Shown here piece after piece: positions 25,123 to 33,765 of a stretch of 37,168 nt of DNA. Both the position numbers and the translations under genes were made by a program. Origin of the DNA: Methanobacteriota archaeon (GTDB lineage Archaea; Thermoplasmatota; Poseidoniia; Poseidoniales; Poseidoniaceae); NCBI GenBank assembly GCA_018701175.1, contig JABIWF010000079.1, positions 1 through 37,168 on the forward strand, written 5' to 3'. The notes beneath the pieces are model-generated. The model was given only the letters and a program-made list of their open reading frames with translations. It made no database searches and was not told the DNA's origin. Position 1 is the first letter of the stretch. Every line of letters starts with the position of its first letter.

Positions 25123-26202
25123 TTACCAAAACTGATACCATGGCGAACTTTCACCGCTAAATGAGGCACTGTTAAGCGACACTGTGTAATTCGGTGTGCT
25201 TCCTGCACTTCCACCGGTCTCGACTGCGTCGATTTTATCGATGACATCTTGGCCTTCAATGACTTTTCCAAAGACGGTGTGAACTCCGTCAAGATGCGAA
25301 GGCGAGGAGCCTGGAGATACAATGAAGAATTGTGATCCGCCAGTGTTTTCCTGACTGGTTTTGGCCATCGAAAGTGCATACGGTTCGTGGATGTAGCCGT
25401 TGTCTGCTTCGTCGGGCAAGGTCCATTCAGTAATATCGCAATCAGATGAGGAAGCGGAGGCTTGTCCGTTGCAGTAACCAGACCAAACTACTGCGTGACC
25501 GCCTGTTCCGTCTGAATTGGTGAAGTCGCCTCCCTGAAGCATGAAACCAGCAATAATTCGGTGATAAATGGTTTTGTCATATTTGCCATCGCTGACAAGT
25601 TGTTTGAAGTTGGCAACGTGGAATGGTGCTGCATCCTCATACAACTCAATGGTGACTTCGCCAGTCTCTTGAACACCGTTTTGATTGGTCCATGACATTT
25701 CAAAAATGACTTCATCCCCAGCAGTAGAGGGGTTCGCAAGGAATCCTGCGCCAGCGAGAAGAAGAAGTAGGCCTGCACCAAATGCAAGGACTCCAGCGAA
25801 CGTTGGTGTACCGTCGTTCAGCAATCGAGGCATTGTGCTTTGACTGATTCCCTTTTCCTGCATTTCATTCAACAAATCATTGTACGATGAATTGGATTTC
25901 TTGTCTTTAGGATTCATCTTTACCGAATCACGGAGAAGCGAAGCGGCTTTCCTATATTCTGATTTTGAATTCTCCCGTTGAGCGATTTGGCGGGTAGCTT
26001 CACCCGCAAGGCGAAGTGTTGTCGGATGAGTTCCACTTGCGTCAACTTCCCGAAGTGCCAAAAGAGCACCTTCCGCCTTACCTTGTGTGATGGACTTTTC
26101 TGCTTTGGTCCAAGCCTTCTTTCGAGCTTGTTCAGAATCGAAAGGACTGCTCTTGTCCACGATGTCTGTTTTCGATGAAGCCTTGTTCGCTTTGTCCGCC
26201 AT
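25123..26202 (-). CDS. Membrane-anchored cyclophilin-type peptidyl-prolyl isomerase
   Basis: A 359-residue protein. A charged helical N-terminal region (residues 1-125, TPR-like pairs such as ITQGKAEGALLALREVD) is followed by a membrane helix (about 135-156) and a cyclophilin domain (about 163-350). Catalytic Arg is Arg215 in YHRIIAGF; FMLQGGDF, SQFFIV and HTVFGKV are also present, with His308 in place of the Trp of cyclosporin-sensitive forms, as in many prokaryotic cyclophilins. The topology puts the isomerase outside the membrane and the helical region inside, suited to folding exported proteins, which are abundant in this window. Cys residues in YCNGQASASSSDCD could form a disulfide. Function firm, orientation inferred. 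Confidence 0.9.
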   Translation of the reverse strand: MADKANKASSKTDIVDKSSPFDSEQARKKAWTKAEKSITQGKAEGALLALREVDASGTHPTTLRLAGEATRQIAQRENSKSEYRKAASLLRDSVKMNPKDKKSNSSYNDLLNEMQEKGISQSTMPRLLNDGTPTFAGVLAFGAGLLLLLAGAGFLANPSTAGDEVIFEMSWTNQNGVQETGEVTIELYEDAAPFHVANFKQLVSDGKYDKTIYHRIIAGFMLQGGDFTNSDGTGGHAVVWSGYCNGQASASSSDCDITEWTLPDEADNGYIHEPYALSMAKTSQENTGGSQFFIVSPGSSPSHLDGVHTVFGKVIEGQDVIDKIDAVETGGSAGSTPNYTVSLNSASFSGESSPWYQFW

Positions 26203-26379
26203 GATGTCGCCAGACCGGCGAAGGTTTTGAGAGTCGCGTAAAAAATTGGTTTCGATGAATGGCCTTTTTTGAGGATTTGGCGGAGATGCGCATCAACATG
26301 TTCAAAGAGTGTATGCTGAACCCAACCATAAGAGAGGCCAGTGAGTCATCACCGAACTACTCTCAGGGGAAAACACACA

Positions 26380-28167
26380 ATGGAGACCATTGCAAACGAC
26401 TTCACCATTAACATCGCCACTGCCAACGGAACAGGTTCGCAATCTGCAAACCTCATTCTCCTCCAATCCCTCTTCGAAATGGGAGTCCCTGTAAGCGGCA
26501 AAAACATGTTCCCTTCAAACATATCTGGACTACCAACGTGGTACATTGTTCGACTTTCAGACAATGGATATCAAGCCCCAGGCAATCGAACCCACATCCA
26601 AGTTCTCCTCAACCCAGCAACTTGGGACGAAGATTTGGCGAGCCTTGAACCTGGTTCAGTCGTCATTTGGAACGAGAATGCTAAAATGGAAATGAACAGG
26701 GACGATGTGATCTCATATCCTGTGCCTATGTCTGCACTGGCTCGTAAAATCAATCCTAAAATTGCAAAATTAGTAACGAACATCATTTATGTTGGCGTAC
26801 TTGCTGAACTTCTTGGAATCGATCAAGAAGAACTCGAAGCTGCCGTGGCGAAACAATTCAAGGGCAAGGCTACTGCCGTCGAACTGAACATCACTGCTCT
26901 CGGACTAGGCCGTGATTATTTCAAAGAAAACCTCTCCAAGAACGACCCGTATATCGTGGAAAAGCGAGTCATTGAAAAGCCGCAATTCTTCATCGAAGGA
27001 AACGAGGCTGCGGCCCTTGGGTGTCTCTTTGGCGGTGTTCAAATGCTCGCCTGGTACCCAATCACGCCATCGTCTTCACTCGCAGAGGGCATTATCAACT
27101 ACATCCCGCAATTACGTACAGACGATGATGGAAACGCTACATGCGCAGTTATCCAAGCAGAGGATGAACTCGCTGCTGCCGGCATGGTACTCGGCGCAGG
27201 CTGGGCCGGAGGCCGTGGAATGACCGCAACATCAGGCCCCGGTATTTCCCTCATGCAGGAATTTATCGGACTGGGTTACTTCGCTGAAATCCCTTCAGTG
27301 TTTTGGGATGTGAACCGCGTAGGCCCCTCTACAGGACTTCCTACGCGCACACAACAATCTGACATCACACTGCTGTACGAAGGCAGCCACGGTGACACAC
27401 AACACATCGTCCTCATTCCAGGAACCGTCGAAGAGTGTTTCGAATTCGGTTGGAGAGCATTCGACTATTCAGAACGCTACCAAACGCCTGTATTCGGACT
27501 GAGCGACCTTGACTTGGGGATGAACCGCTGGGCTTGTGAAGGATTTGAATACCCAGACCAAGCCATGGACCGTGGAAAAGTGGTACGAGAACGAGATGTG
27601 TTTGAAGCATTCGAAGAGTTCGGTCGCTACCTTGATGTGGACGGCGATGGCATTCCTTACCGTACACTACCGGGCTCCGGCATGGACCCTATACTCTACC
27701 GTGGAACTGGACACAATCCAAAGGGTGTTTACTCTGAAAAACCGGATGATTATTTTGAACTCATGCAACGGCTAAGGCGAAAAATCGACGGAGCACGCGA
27801 CGATCTACCTGCACCTATTCTCCGTGAAGAAGACGAATGTGAAGTTGGAATCATCTATTTGGGAAGTATGGAAAACACCATCCAAGAAATCGACGATATT
27901 CTCGAAGCCACTGGAATCAAAGTCAGCCAATGCAGAGTGCGAGCACTCCCCTTACACAGCGGTGTTGAAGAGTTCATTCGACGGCACAAGACGACAATTG
28001 TACTCGAAATTAACCGCGACGGACAAATGTACGGCATCCTGCGGAAGGAGTTACCAAACGATCTCATCACAAAGATTCGCTCTGTTGCTTACAGCGACGG
28101 CGTACCTCCACGCGCTGGAATCTATGCTAAACTTATTCTTGAAACCCTAAAGGAGGGAGACAATTGA
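26380..28167 (+). CDS. korA: 2-oxoacid:ferredoxin oxidoreductase, alpha subunit (gamma-alpha fusion)
   Basis: Oxidatively decarboxylates a 2-oxoacid (2-oxoglutarate or pyruvate) to an acyl-CoA, passing electrons to ferredoxin. The 595-residue subunit has a gamma domain (residues 1-195, ATANGTGSQSANLILLQ) fused to the alpha domain, whose hallmark YPITPSS is at 226-232. GPGISLMQEFIGLGYFAEIP is the conserved TPP-side segment. The ORF could start at GTG 26341, but the ATG at 26380 follows AGGGGA nine bases away and opens the gamma domain directly. The beta-subunit gene overlaps by 4 nt. The symbol korA assumes 2-oxoglutarate; the substrate cannot be read from sequence here. Confidence 0.9.
   Translation: METIANDFTINIATANGTGSQSANLILLQSLFEMGVPVSGKNMFPSNISGLPTWYIVRLSDNGYQAPGNRTHIQVLLNPATWDEDLASLEPGSVVIWNENAKMEMNRDDVISYPVPMSALARKINPKIAKLVTNIIYVGVLAELLGIDQEELEAAVAKQFKGKATAVELNITALGLGRDYFKENLSKNDPYIVEKRVIEKPQFFIEGNEAAALGCLFGGVQMLAWYPITPSSSLAEGIINYIPQLRTDDDGNATCAVIQAEDELAAAGMVLGAGWAGGRGMTATSGPGISLMQEFIGLGYFAEIPSVFWDVNRVGPSTGLPTRTQQSDITLLYEGSHGDTQHIVLIPGTVEECFEFGWRAFDYSERYQTPVFGLSDLDLGMNRWACEGFEYPDQAMDRGKVVRERDVFEAFEEFGRYLDVDGDGIPYRTLPGSGMDPILYRGTGHNPKGVYSEKPDDYFELMQRLRRKIDGARDDLPAPILREEDECEVGIIYLGSMENTIQEIDDILEATGIKVSQCRVRALPLHSGVEEFIRRHKTTIVLEINRDGQMYGILRKELPNDLITKIRSVAYSDGVPPRAGIYAKLILETLKEGDN
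28151..28156 (+). promoter_or_regulatory. Shine-Dalgarno AGGAGG deciding the TTG start of the beta subunit
   Basis: AGGAGG lies seven bases before TTG at 28164, inside the end of the alpha gene. It supports initiation at a non-ATG codon that overlaps the alpha stop (TTGA). Confidence 0.65.
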
Positions 28168-29219
28168 GCGACAAACCAGCACGACCAGCACGCGCAATTA
28201 AACTGAATGTTTTGAATGAACCAAAGGAAAGTTACACAGGCGGAAAATCTTCACTATGCCCTGGCTGTGGACACGACCAAATCTCCAATGTCATTATTTC
28301 GGCAGCATGGGAAAACGGAATTGAACCGCACCGTGTAGCGAAGATGTCTGGAATTGGTTGCTCTTCGAAAACACCAGCCTACTATCTAGGACAGTCGCAT
28401 GGATTCAACACCGTTCACGGCCGTATGCCATCCGTCACAACAGGTGCTTATGCCATCAACAAGGATCTATTGTACATCGGTGTATCCGGTGACGGAGATT
28501 CTGCTTCAATCGGCATCGGACAACTTATTCACGCCATTCGAAGAAACATGGACATGGTCTACATTGTCGAAAACAACGGCGTTTACGGCTTAACCAAAGG
28601 ACAATACTCGGCTACTGCAGACATTGGTTCGAAGAAAAAGAAAGGTGAACCAAACAAAACCCAACCAATTGACTTGTGCGCTCTTGCCATCAACCTAGGA
28701 TGCACCTTTGTTGCCCGTTCGTTCTCAGGCTCAAAGAAGCAACTCGGTTCACTTCTCAAGGCTGCAATGTCTCACAAAGGCTTCGCACTGATTGATGTTA
28801 TCAGCCCCTGTGTTACGTTCAACAACAACGATGAATCAATGCGCTCGTATGGATATGTTAAGGAAAACGAAATCACACTGCACATGACCGATTACATCCC
28901 TCACTTCAATCCGGTTGAAGAAATTGAAGTCCCAGAAGGACACTTTAGAGATATCGAACTGCATGACGGCTCAACAATCCGCCTCGAGACTATCTCGGCA
29001 GAACACGACCCAGGAAATGCTGTGGCTGCTCTTACAGCACTTCACGAAGCTGAATCAAATCAAAAGCACGTTACTGGATTGTTGTATTTTGACAACACCA
29101 AACCTTCACTGGCCGAAGATATGGGACTCGTAGACATCCCTCTTGTCGATATCCCGAATGAGGACCTTCGACCAAACAGAGAAACTCTCGATAAAATCAA
29201 CGCTGCACTTCACGGTTGA
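28164..29219 (+). CDS. korB: 2-oxoacid:ferredoxin oxidoreductase, beta subunit
   Basis: Partner of the alpha subunit, 351 residues, binding thiamine diphosphate and one [4Fe-4S] cluster. Candidate cluster ligands are Cys32 and Cys35 (CPGCGH), Cys66 (GIGCSSK) and Cys216 (ISPCVTF). The TPP/Mg motif is GDGDSASIGIGQ (109-120) with ENNGVYGLTKGQYS (136-149). There is no C-terminal ferredoxin domain, as expected for the archaeal two-subunit type. The C-terminal tail (about residue 290 on) is longer than the catalytic core needs. It starts at TTG with a strong Shine-Dalgarno and 4-nt overlap. Confidence 0.93.
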   Translation: MSDKPARPARAIKLNVLNEPKESYTGGKSSLCPGCGHDQISNVIISAAWENGIEPHRVAKMSGIGCSSKTPAYYLGQSHGFNTVHGRMPSVTTGAYAINKDLLYIGVSGDGDSASIGIGQLIHAIRRNMDMVYIVENNGVYGLTKGQYSATADIGSKKKKGEPNKTQPIDLCALAINLGCTFVARSFSGSKKQLGSLLKAAMSHKGFALIDVISPCVTFNNNDESMRSYGYVKENEITLHMTDYIPHFNPVEEIEVPEGHFRDIELHDGSTIRLETISAEHDPGNAVAALTALHEAESNQKHVTGLLYFDNTKPSLAEDMGLVDIPLVDIPNEDLRPNRETLDKINAALHG

Positions 29220-29242
29220 TTTCTAGTGAAGTGTTAGGTGAG

Positions 29243-30316
29243 ATGATGGCAATTGCACCCATCTTGGTGACGGTTGCTGTTGTTGGTGGTGTGTGTTACT
29301 ACATCATCCACTCTCGGAGGAAGAAGAACAAGTTACTCAGTGCTGCGGCTCGGAGAGAGAAACACGCACCGAAAGAATCTCTTTCACCGCGACGTATCAA
29401 TTCAACAGGCAAAGCGGTTGAAGACGCTCAAGACGAACAACCAACTGAGAGATTGAGTGACAGCCAGATGGCAGGGGATAGCGTTTCGAGAGATAATCTG
29501 AACACAACCTCTTCTGAAAAAGACAACGCCCTCTCTGCATCCGGATCAAAAAACACCGTAACCGAATTGAGTGATTCAAGTCGTCAAATCGACGAACTCT
29601 CAAAACAAGAACGAGAAGAATACGATGAGAGAGATCAAGAGCGCGATGAAAATCTGATGTCGTTGAGACTTTTGGTAGAGGACCTTTTTGGGGACGAAAC
29701 AACGAACATTAAAACTACCGAAAACACCGGACAAACCGAGGAAAACGAAGTTCAAGACGACGAACTCACAAACTCAACCATCGAACTTCGAACCACTTGG
29801 ATTGAAGAAAATGAAGAACCCTTGAACCAACATGCCGCGTTGGTAGAGGCCGAAGAAATTGGCAGTGGAATCCAAGTCTTAGATTCGTCTTCCACAATCA
29901 ACGACGATATCGAAGAACGGCTTGAGCGTGAAGGTGGAAAGACTGGTGAGGTTCAGGTATCACTTGCTTGGGACGATTACAATGACTTAGATTTACACAT
30001 TTTTTGTCCTTCTGGTGAACGAATTTATTTCAACAATAAGACAAGTGAGTGTGGCGGAGAACTCGACGTTGACATGAATGTTCGACCGACAAGTAAGAAT
30101 GCAGTCGAAAACGTAGTTTGGATTGAAGACGCGCCGATTGGAAAATACAAGGTAGGTGTGCATTTTTACAAGCACCACCCGAAAGAGGACACGACCGATA
30201 CATGTTTGTTCAGGGCAAGAGTCACCATTCACGGCGTGGTTCGCGATTATTCCGGTCAAATTACTCACGGCCAAGCCATGCAGATGGTGACCAGTTTTAC
30301 TTTGAAAGAGGCGTGA
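29243..30316 (+). CDS. Membrane-anchored protein with DUF2135/YfaP-like C-terminal domain
   Basis: About 357 residues. An N-terminal membrane helix (AIAPILVTVAVVGGVCYYII) precedes RRKKNK, placing the bulk of the protein in the cytoplasm. About 200 residues of Ser/Glu/Thr-rich disordered sequence follow. The C-terminal domain (about residues 235-355) has VSLAWDDYNDLDLHIFCPSGERI, NNKTSECGGELDVD and APIGKYKVGVHFY, the pattern of DUF2135/YfaP. I know no enzymatic role for that domain. The ORF-track TTG start (29216) lacks support; ATG 29243 or 29246 follows AGGTGA and opens the helix. It is 23 bases after the beta subunit and probably co-transcribed with it. Confidence 0.75.
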   Translation: MMAIAPILVTVAVVGGVCYYIIHSRRKKNKLLSAAARREKHAPKESLSPRRINSTGKAVEDAQDEQPTERLSDSQMAGDSVSRDNLNTTSSEKDNALSASGSKNTVTELSDSSRQIDELSKQEREEYDERDQERDENLMSLRLLVEDLFGDETTNIKTTENTGQTEENEVQDDELTNSTIELRTTWIEENEEPLNQHAALVEAEEIGSGIQVLDSSSTINDDIEERLEREGGKTGEVQVSLAWDDYNDLDLHIFCPSGERIYFNNKTSECGGELDVDMNVRPTSKNAVENVVWIEDAPIGKYKVGVHFYKHHPKEDTTDTCLFRARVTIHGVVRDYSGQITHGQAMQMVTSFTLKEA

Positions 30317-30323
30317 TTCAAAC

Positions 30324-30644
30324 TCAATAGATTCTACCCGTTAAACGGCGCATGATACGAGTGAAAAAGGATACATTCGGCCGTTCACTCAAGCCTAAAC
30401 GCCAATCAAGTTCGTTTGCATTGTCAAACTTAAGAAGTTCTTCAAATCCTCCAATCCATTCATCGTCAATGAATATTTGTGGAATCGTTTTGCTCCCATT
30501 GGTACGAACACGAAACTCCGAGTCGGTACGCCTCGATGAACCGAGACGGATTTCATCGTACGCGACACCTTTCGAATCGAGTAACCGTTTGGCATTTACG
30601 CATGCACCACAGCCTCTGTTCGTGTACAATTCGACCTTGGCCAT
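30324..30644 (-). CDS. Glutaredoxin-like protein
   Basis: A 106-residue thioredoxin-fold oxidoreductase. The redox motif is Cys12-Gly-Ala-Cys15 in YTNRGCGACVNAKRLL; the cis-proline segment is KTIPQIFIDD (Pro55) and GGFEEL follows, both glutaredoxin hallmarks. About 20 residues at the C-terminus (FFTRIMRRLTGRIY) exceed the fold and are basic and hydrophobic, perhaps a membrane- or protein-contacting helix. It probably reduces disulfides using a small thiol or thioredoxin reductase; which one is not known. Its stop lies 7 bases from the convergent DUF2135 gene. Confidence 0.9.
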   Translation of the reverse strand: MAKVELYTNRGCGACVNAKRLLDSKGVAYDEIRLGSSRRTDSEFRVRTNGSKTIPQIFIDDEWIGGFEELLKFDNANELDWRLGLSERPNVSFFTRIMRRLTGRIY

Positions 30645-30694
30645 GAAACTCGGTAATCACTAAGTGTTTCAAAACCTTTGATTCTTTGATGCGG

Positions 30695-30770
30695 TGGTAG
30701 TCCCTCTCGGATTTGAACCGAGGTCGGAGGAACCAGAATCCTCCATGATGGACCGCTACACTAAGGGACT
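30695..30770 (-). tRNA. tRNA-Gln (anticodon CTG)
   Basis: Read on the minus strand the acceptor stem AGTCCCT pairs fully with AGGGACT. The D arm begins TAGTGTAGCGGTC; the anticodon arm GAGGA-TTCTGGT-TCCTC gives anticodon CTG, which reads CAG (Gln); the T arm is CTCGG-TTCAAAT-CCGAG. Discriminator is A and CCA is encoded at 30697-30695. No intron. It lies between the glutaredoxin gene and a small membrane-protein gene. Confidence 0.95.
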
Positions 30771-30873
30771 GTTCGTCTGTGCCAAGAACCATTCCTTCTT
30801 CAATTGAGCGGTGCTGAAACTAAAAAAACGAGGGAGACATTTGCAGTCCTTTCAAAGAAACTACTCACCGGTC

Positions 30874-31068
30874 TTAGACAGTGACGAATCGGAAGAGAAC
30901 CTTCGACACGGCGCTTAGCATGAGGACAATCATGAAAGAGCCCAAGGCCCAACGAGCCCATGGCCGTTCAGTCTTCTCAGGCGGCCACGGGTCAATACCG
31001 AGAGCCTCGGCCTCACGTACGAGTGCCGCGAGTTCTTGCAGTTCCTCTTCCATGGACTGTGCTGCCAT
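30874..31068 (-). CDS. Small tail-anchored protein
   Basis: A 64-residue protein with an acidic helical N-terminus (MEEELQELAALVREAEALGI), a Pro/Trp-rich hinge (DPWPPEKTERPW) and a single C-terminal membrane helix (ALGSFMIVLMLSAVSKVLF). The clean two-part design suggests a real gene, but there is no family match I can name. ATG at 31068 is used; the M at residue 6 is an alternative. It is divergent from the NUDIX-MBL gene. Confidence 0.55.
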   Translation of the reverse strand: MAAQSMEEELQELAALVREAEALGIDPWPPEKTERPWARWALGSFMIVLMLSAVSKVLFRFVTV

Positions 31069-31159
31069 GCGTCAACGCACCCGTTGGACCTACATGAGAT
31101 TCACGCATTATCATCCCGACGAAACAAAGACTTGAAGCCAATGGAGTAGAGCGAAAAGT

Positions 31160-32677
31160 ATGAGTGAAGTACCTCAAGGCGTATCATTCCAAGATGTCGA
31201 GCGTAAAGCGCCCCGTCCAACGGCCACGATGACGATGACCCGTGATGGGCCAAATGGTGTCGAAGTTCTTCTGGGACTTCGCTCCGAAACCATGGTTGCC
31301 TTCCCCGGTTACTGGGCTTTCCCTGGTGGGGGATTGTCGCGTGTTGATATTGCCGCTGTAGAGCAATTGGAAGGTTTTGACATCGACGAATCAAAAGCCG
31401 TTGCTTGTATCCTTCGTGAAATGAGTGAAGAATTGGGGTTGGCTCCTTCAAAACAAGGACTTGTTCAATTACCTCTCGAAGCTCGCAAAGAAATCATCGC
31501 TGATAAGAGCAGATATCTACCACTCGCACTCGAAGGTAAATTCCCCTACAACACGTCGGCAATTCGAGTCCTAAGCCATAGGATCACCCCTCCTTTTGGG
31601 CCAATTCAATTTGACAACGCGTTCATGCATGTCCACGCAGGTGCGATTGAAGATGTTCCTGATATCGACCTTGAACCGCAAACTGAGTTCACCGAAATAA
31701 TGTGGGCGACGCCCGTGGAGATTCTCAGGAGATGGGCGAACTATGAAATCAAGGTCGCACCTCCAGTTGTCACCTTAATGATGGAAATTGAAAGAACTCT
31801 TGAACGAAAAAACCGCGATATGGAACTTGCCGCTCACGACATAAGTAAACGATTACCGAGCCGTCAATCGATTCTGTTTGCGTACGGAGTCGAAGTCGTA
31901 CCTGTGAAGACAGCCACATTACCTCCTGCCGACCACACCAACTGTTACCTTGTTGGAGACCCAGAGGGCGAATTCATACTCGTCGATCCTGCCTCCCATT
32001 TACGGGAAGGTATGGAAGATATGGCACAAGCAGTTGACAGACACAAAGGTGAACTGATTGCAATGATGTTCACCCATTCTCATGGCGATCATGTGGGCGA
32101 TATAGGATTGCTAAGAGAAGCATTTGATGTTCCCATTTGGGGAAGCGAATATACTGCTCAAACCGTCAAATGTGACCGGATACTCGAGGACGGAGATATA
32201 CTGGAACTCGGAAACCAATCATGGGAGGTTCTCATTACACCTGGGCATCATCCCGGCCACATTTGTCTCCTCAGCAAGGCAGGATTAATTGCTGGAGACA
32301 TGGTTGCTGGAATTGGAACAATACTGATTCCACCCCACACTGGAGACATGAATGTATATCTTGAGCAACTCGAGCGGCTCAAAAATTTAGACCCACACCT
32401 CCTGTTCCCGAGTCACGGACCCGTAATTGCGCTGCCTGAACAGAAATTCGATCATTACATTCATCACAGAATGGCTCGGCATCAGGCTGTTTTTGATGCC
32501 GTCAAAAAAGGAATGCAAACCCTTTCCGAGATAGCTCAGCACGCATATGCTGACACACCAAACGCTCATCCGGGATTAGCGATGGACCAAACTCTTTCGC
32601 ATTTGCTTTCACACCAACGGGCCGGTGTATTGTCTGAAAAATCCTCGCAGTGGTCCATCGTGGAGACCAAAGTTTAG
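31160..32677 (+). CDS. NUDIX hydrolase fused to metallo-beta-lactamase-fold hydrolase
   Basis: A 505-residue cytoplasmic protein. Residues 20-200 are a NUDIX domain: FPGGG at 54-58 and REMSEELG at 86-93 with an insertion between them, so the NUDIX box is longer than the usual 23 residues. Residues 240-440 are a metallo-beta-lactamase fold with THSHGDH (His306, His308, Asp310, His311), GHHPGH (His364 or His367), Asp380 and SHG (His419), the zinc-binding set. The closest pattern I recognise is LACTB2/glyoxalase II-like. About 80 further residues form a helical cap. NUDIX proteins hydrolyse nucleoside-diphosphate-X compounds (CoA, ADP-ribose); the MBL domain cleaves thioesters or RNA. A CoA/acyl-CoA role would suit both domains, but this is inference. 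Confidence 0.88.
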   Translation: MSEVPQGVSFQDVERKAPRPTATMTMTRDGPNGVEVLLGLRSETMVAFPGYWAFPGGGLSRVDIAAVEQLEGFDIDESKAVACILREMSEELGLAPSKQGLVQLPLEARKEIIADKSRYLPLALEGKFPYNTSAIRVLSHRITPPFGPIQFDNAFMHVHAGAIEDVPDIDLEPQTEFTEIMWATPVEILRRWANYEIKVAPPVVTLMMEIERTLERKNRDMELAAHDISKRLPSRQSILFAYGVEVVPVKTATLPPADHTNCYLVGDPEGEFILVDPASHLREGMEDMAQAVDRHKGELIAMMFTHSHGDHVGDIGLLREAFDVPIWGSEYTAQTVKCDRILEDGDILELGNQSWEVLITPGHHPGHICLLSKAGLIAGDMVAGIGTILIPPHTGDMNVYLEQLERLKNLDPHLLFPSHGPVIALPEQKFDHYIHHRMARHQAVFDAVKKGMQTLSEIAQHAYADTPNAHPGLAMDQTLSHLLSHQRAGVLSEKSSQWSIVETKV

Positions 32678-32702
32678 AACACCTGCATCCCGACGCCAAC
32701 AT

Positions 32703-33722
32703 ATGGCTCGTAGAGTTGAATTTACCAAGGCAGGTTCGCCAAGCACCATTCGAGTAACTGAAATGCCGATGCCAGAACCAAAACAAGGTCAAGTACGGGT
32801 GAAAGTAGCCTTTGCCGGAATCAACTTCGCAGACCTTCTGATGCGACTCGGCTTCTACCAACCGCGCCCACCCTATCCATTCACACCAGGATACGAAGTC
32901 AGTGGAACAATCGATGCTTTGGGTGAAGGTGAATCACACTTTACCATTGGCCAGCGTGTTGTCGCAGCAATGTCCACGGGTGGACAGTCAAGTCATGTCG
33001 TGGTTGATATCAAACGCGTCTTACCATTGCCGGAAGAGATTTCTCTCGAGGCTGCAGCCGCAATGCCGGTAACGTACCTCACAGCACACCATATGTTGCA
33101 TCACCTTGGTCATCTCGATGAAAACGAGTCCGTACTCATTCACGGAGGTGCCGGCGGAGTTGGAACTGCAGCGTTGCAGTTGTGTCAGTGGGCTGGAGTG
33201 AGTAAGGTTTGGGCAACTGCTTCAGGCTCAAAATCAGATATTATCGAATCCTATGGTGGAAGAGCCATCGACCGACACAACCAAGATTTCGTATCAATAA
33301 TCAAAAAAGAAACTGACAATGAAGGCGTAGACCATATTCTTGACCCCATTGGAGGCGACAACCTTACTCGTTCTCTATCGGTTCTAAAAGAAGGCGGCCG
33401 CCTCTATACATACGGCATGTCTGCTGTAGCACCAACCTCGAAACGTTCAATGATTCGTTCGTTTTTAGCATGGAGAAAAACCCCCGCATTTGACCCACTC
33501 AGACTCATGACCAGGAACAGAGGAGTGTTTGGAATCCATATGGGGACTTGGAAGAATGAAGCGGTCATGTTGAAACAATTAGAGCGAATCATGGAGGGAG
33601 TCCTCACTGGAGCACTCAAACCCGTTATTGATTCCATCTTTGATGTCGAAGACGTAGCAAAGGCCCATCAATACCTCCACGATGGAAAAAACATCGGTAA
33701 AGTCCTACTACGGTTTGAGTGA
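32703..33722 (+). CDS. MDR-family NADPH:quinone oxidoreductase / VAT1-like
   Basis: A 339-residue medium-chain dehydrogenase/reductase without the zinc-binding cysteines of alcohol dehydrogenases. The catalytic domain shows GINFADLLMRLGFYQPRPPYPFTPGYEVSG, split by the family pattern typical of quinone oxidoreductase and VAT1. The nucleotide-binding domain has VLIHGGAGGVGTAALQL (AxxGxxG-type loop). It probably reduces quinones or enones with NADPH. The ORF-track start (32625) overlaps the preceding gene; ATG 32703 gives the expected N-terminus (MARRVEFTKAG). It lies 25 bp after the NUDIX-MBL gene. Confidence 0.88.
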   Translation: MARRVEFTKAGSPSTIRVTEMPMPEPKQGQVRVKVAFAGINFADLLMRLGFYQPRPPYPFTPGYEVSGTIDALGEGESHFTIGQRVVAAMSTGGQSSHVVVDIKRVLPLPEEISLEAAAAMPVTYLTAHHMLHHLGHLDENESVLIHGGAGGVGTAALQLCQWAGVSKVWATASGSKSDIIESYGGRAIDRHNQDFVSIIKKETDNEGVDHILDPIGGDNLTRSLSVLKEGGRLYTYGMSAVAPTSKRSMIRSFLAWRKTPAFDPLRLMTRNRGVFGIHMGTWKNEAVMLKQLERIMEGVLTGALKPVIDSIFDVEDVAKAHQYLHDGKNIGKVLLRFE

Positions 33723-33765
33723 GCATTGAAGAAGCGTCGATGGCAGGTTGGTTTGAGGCGAGCGA

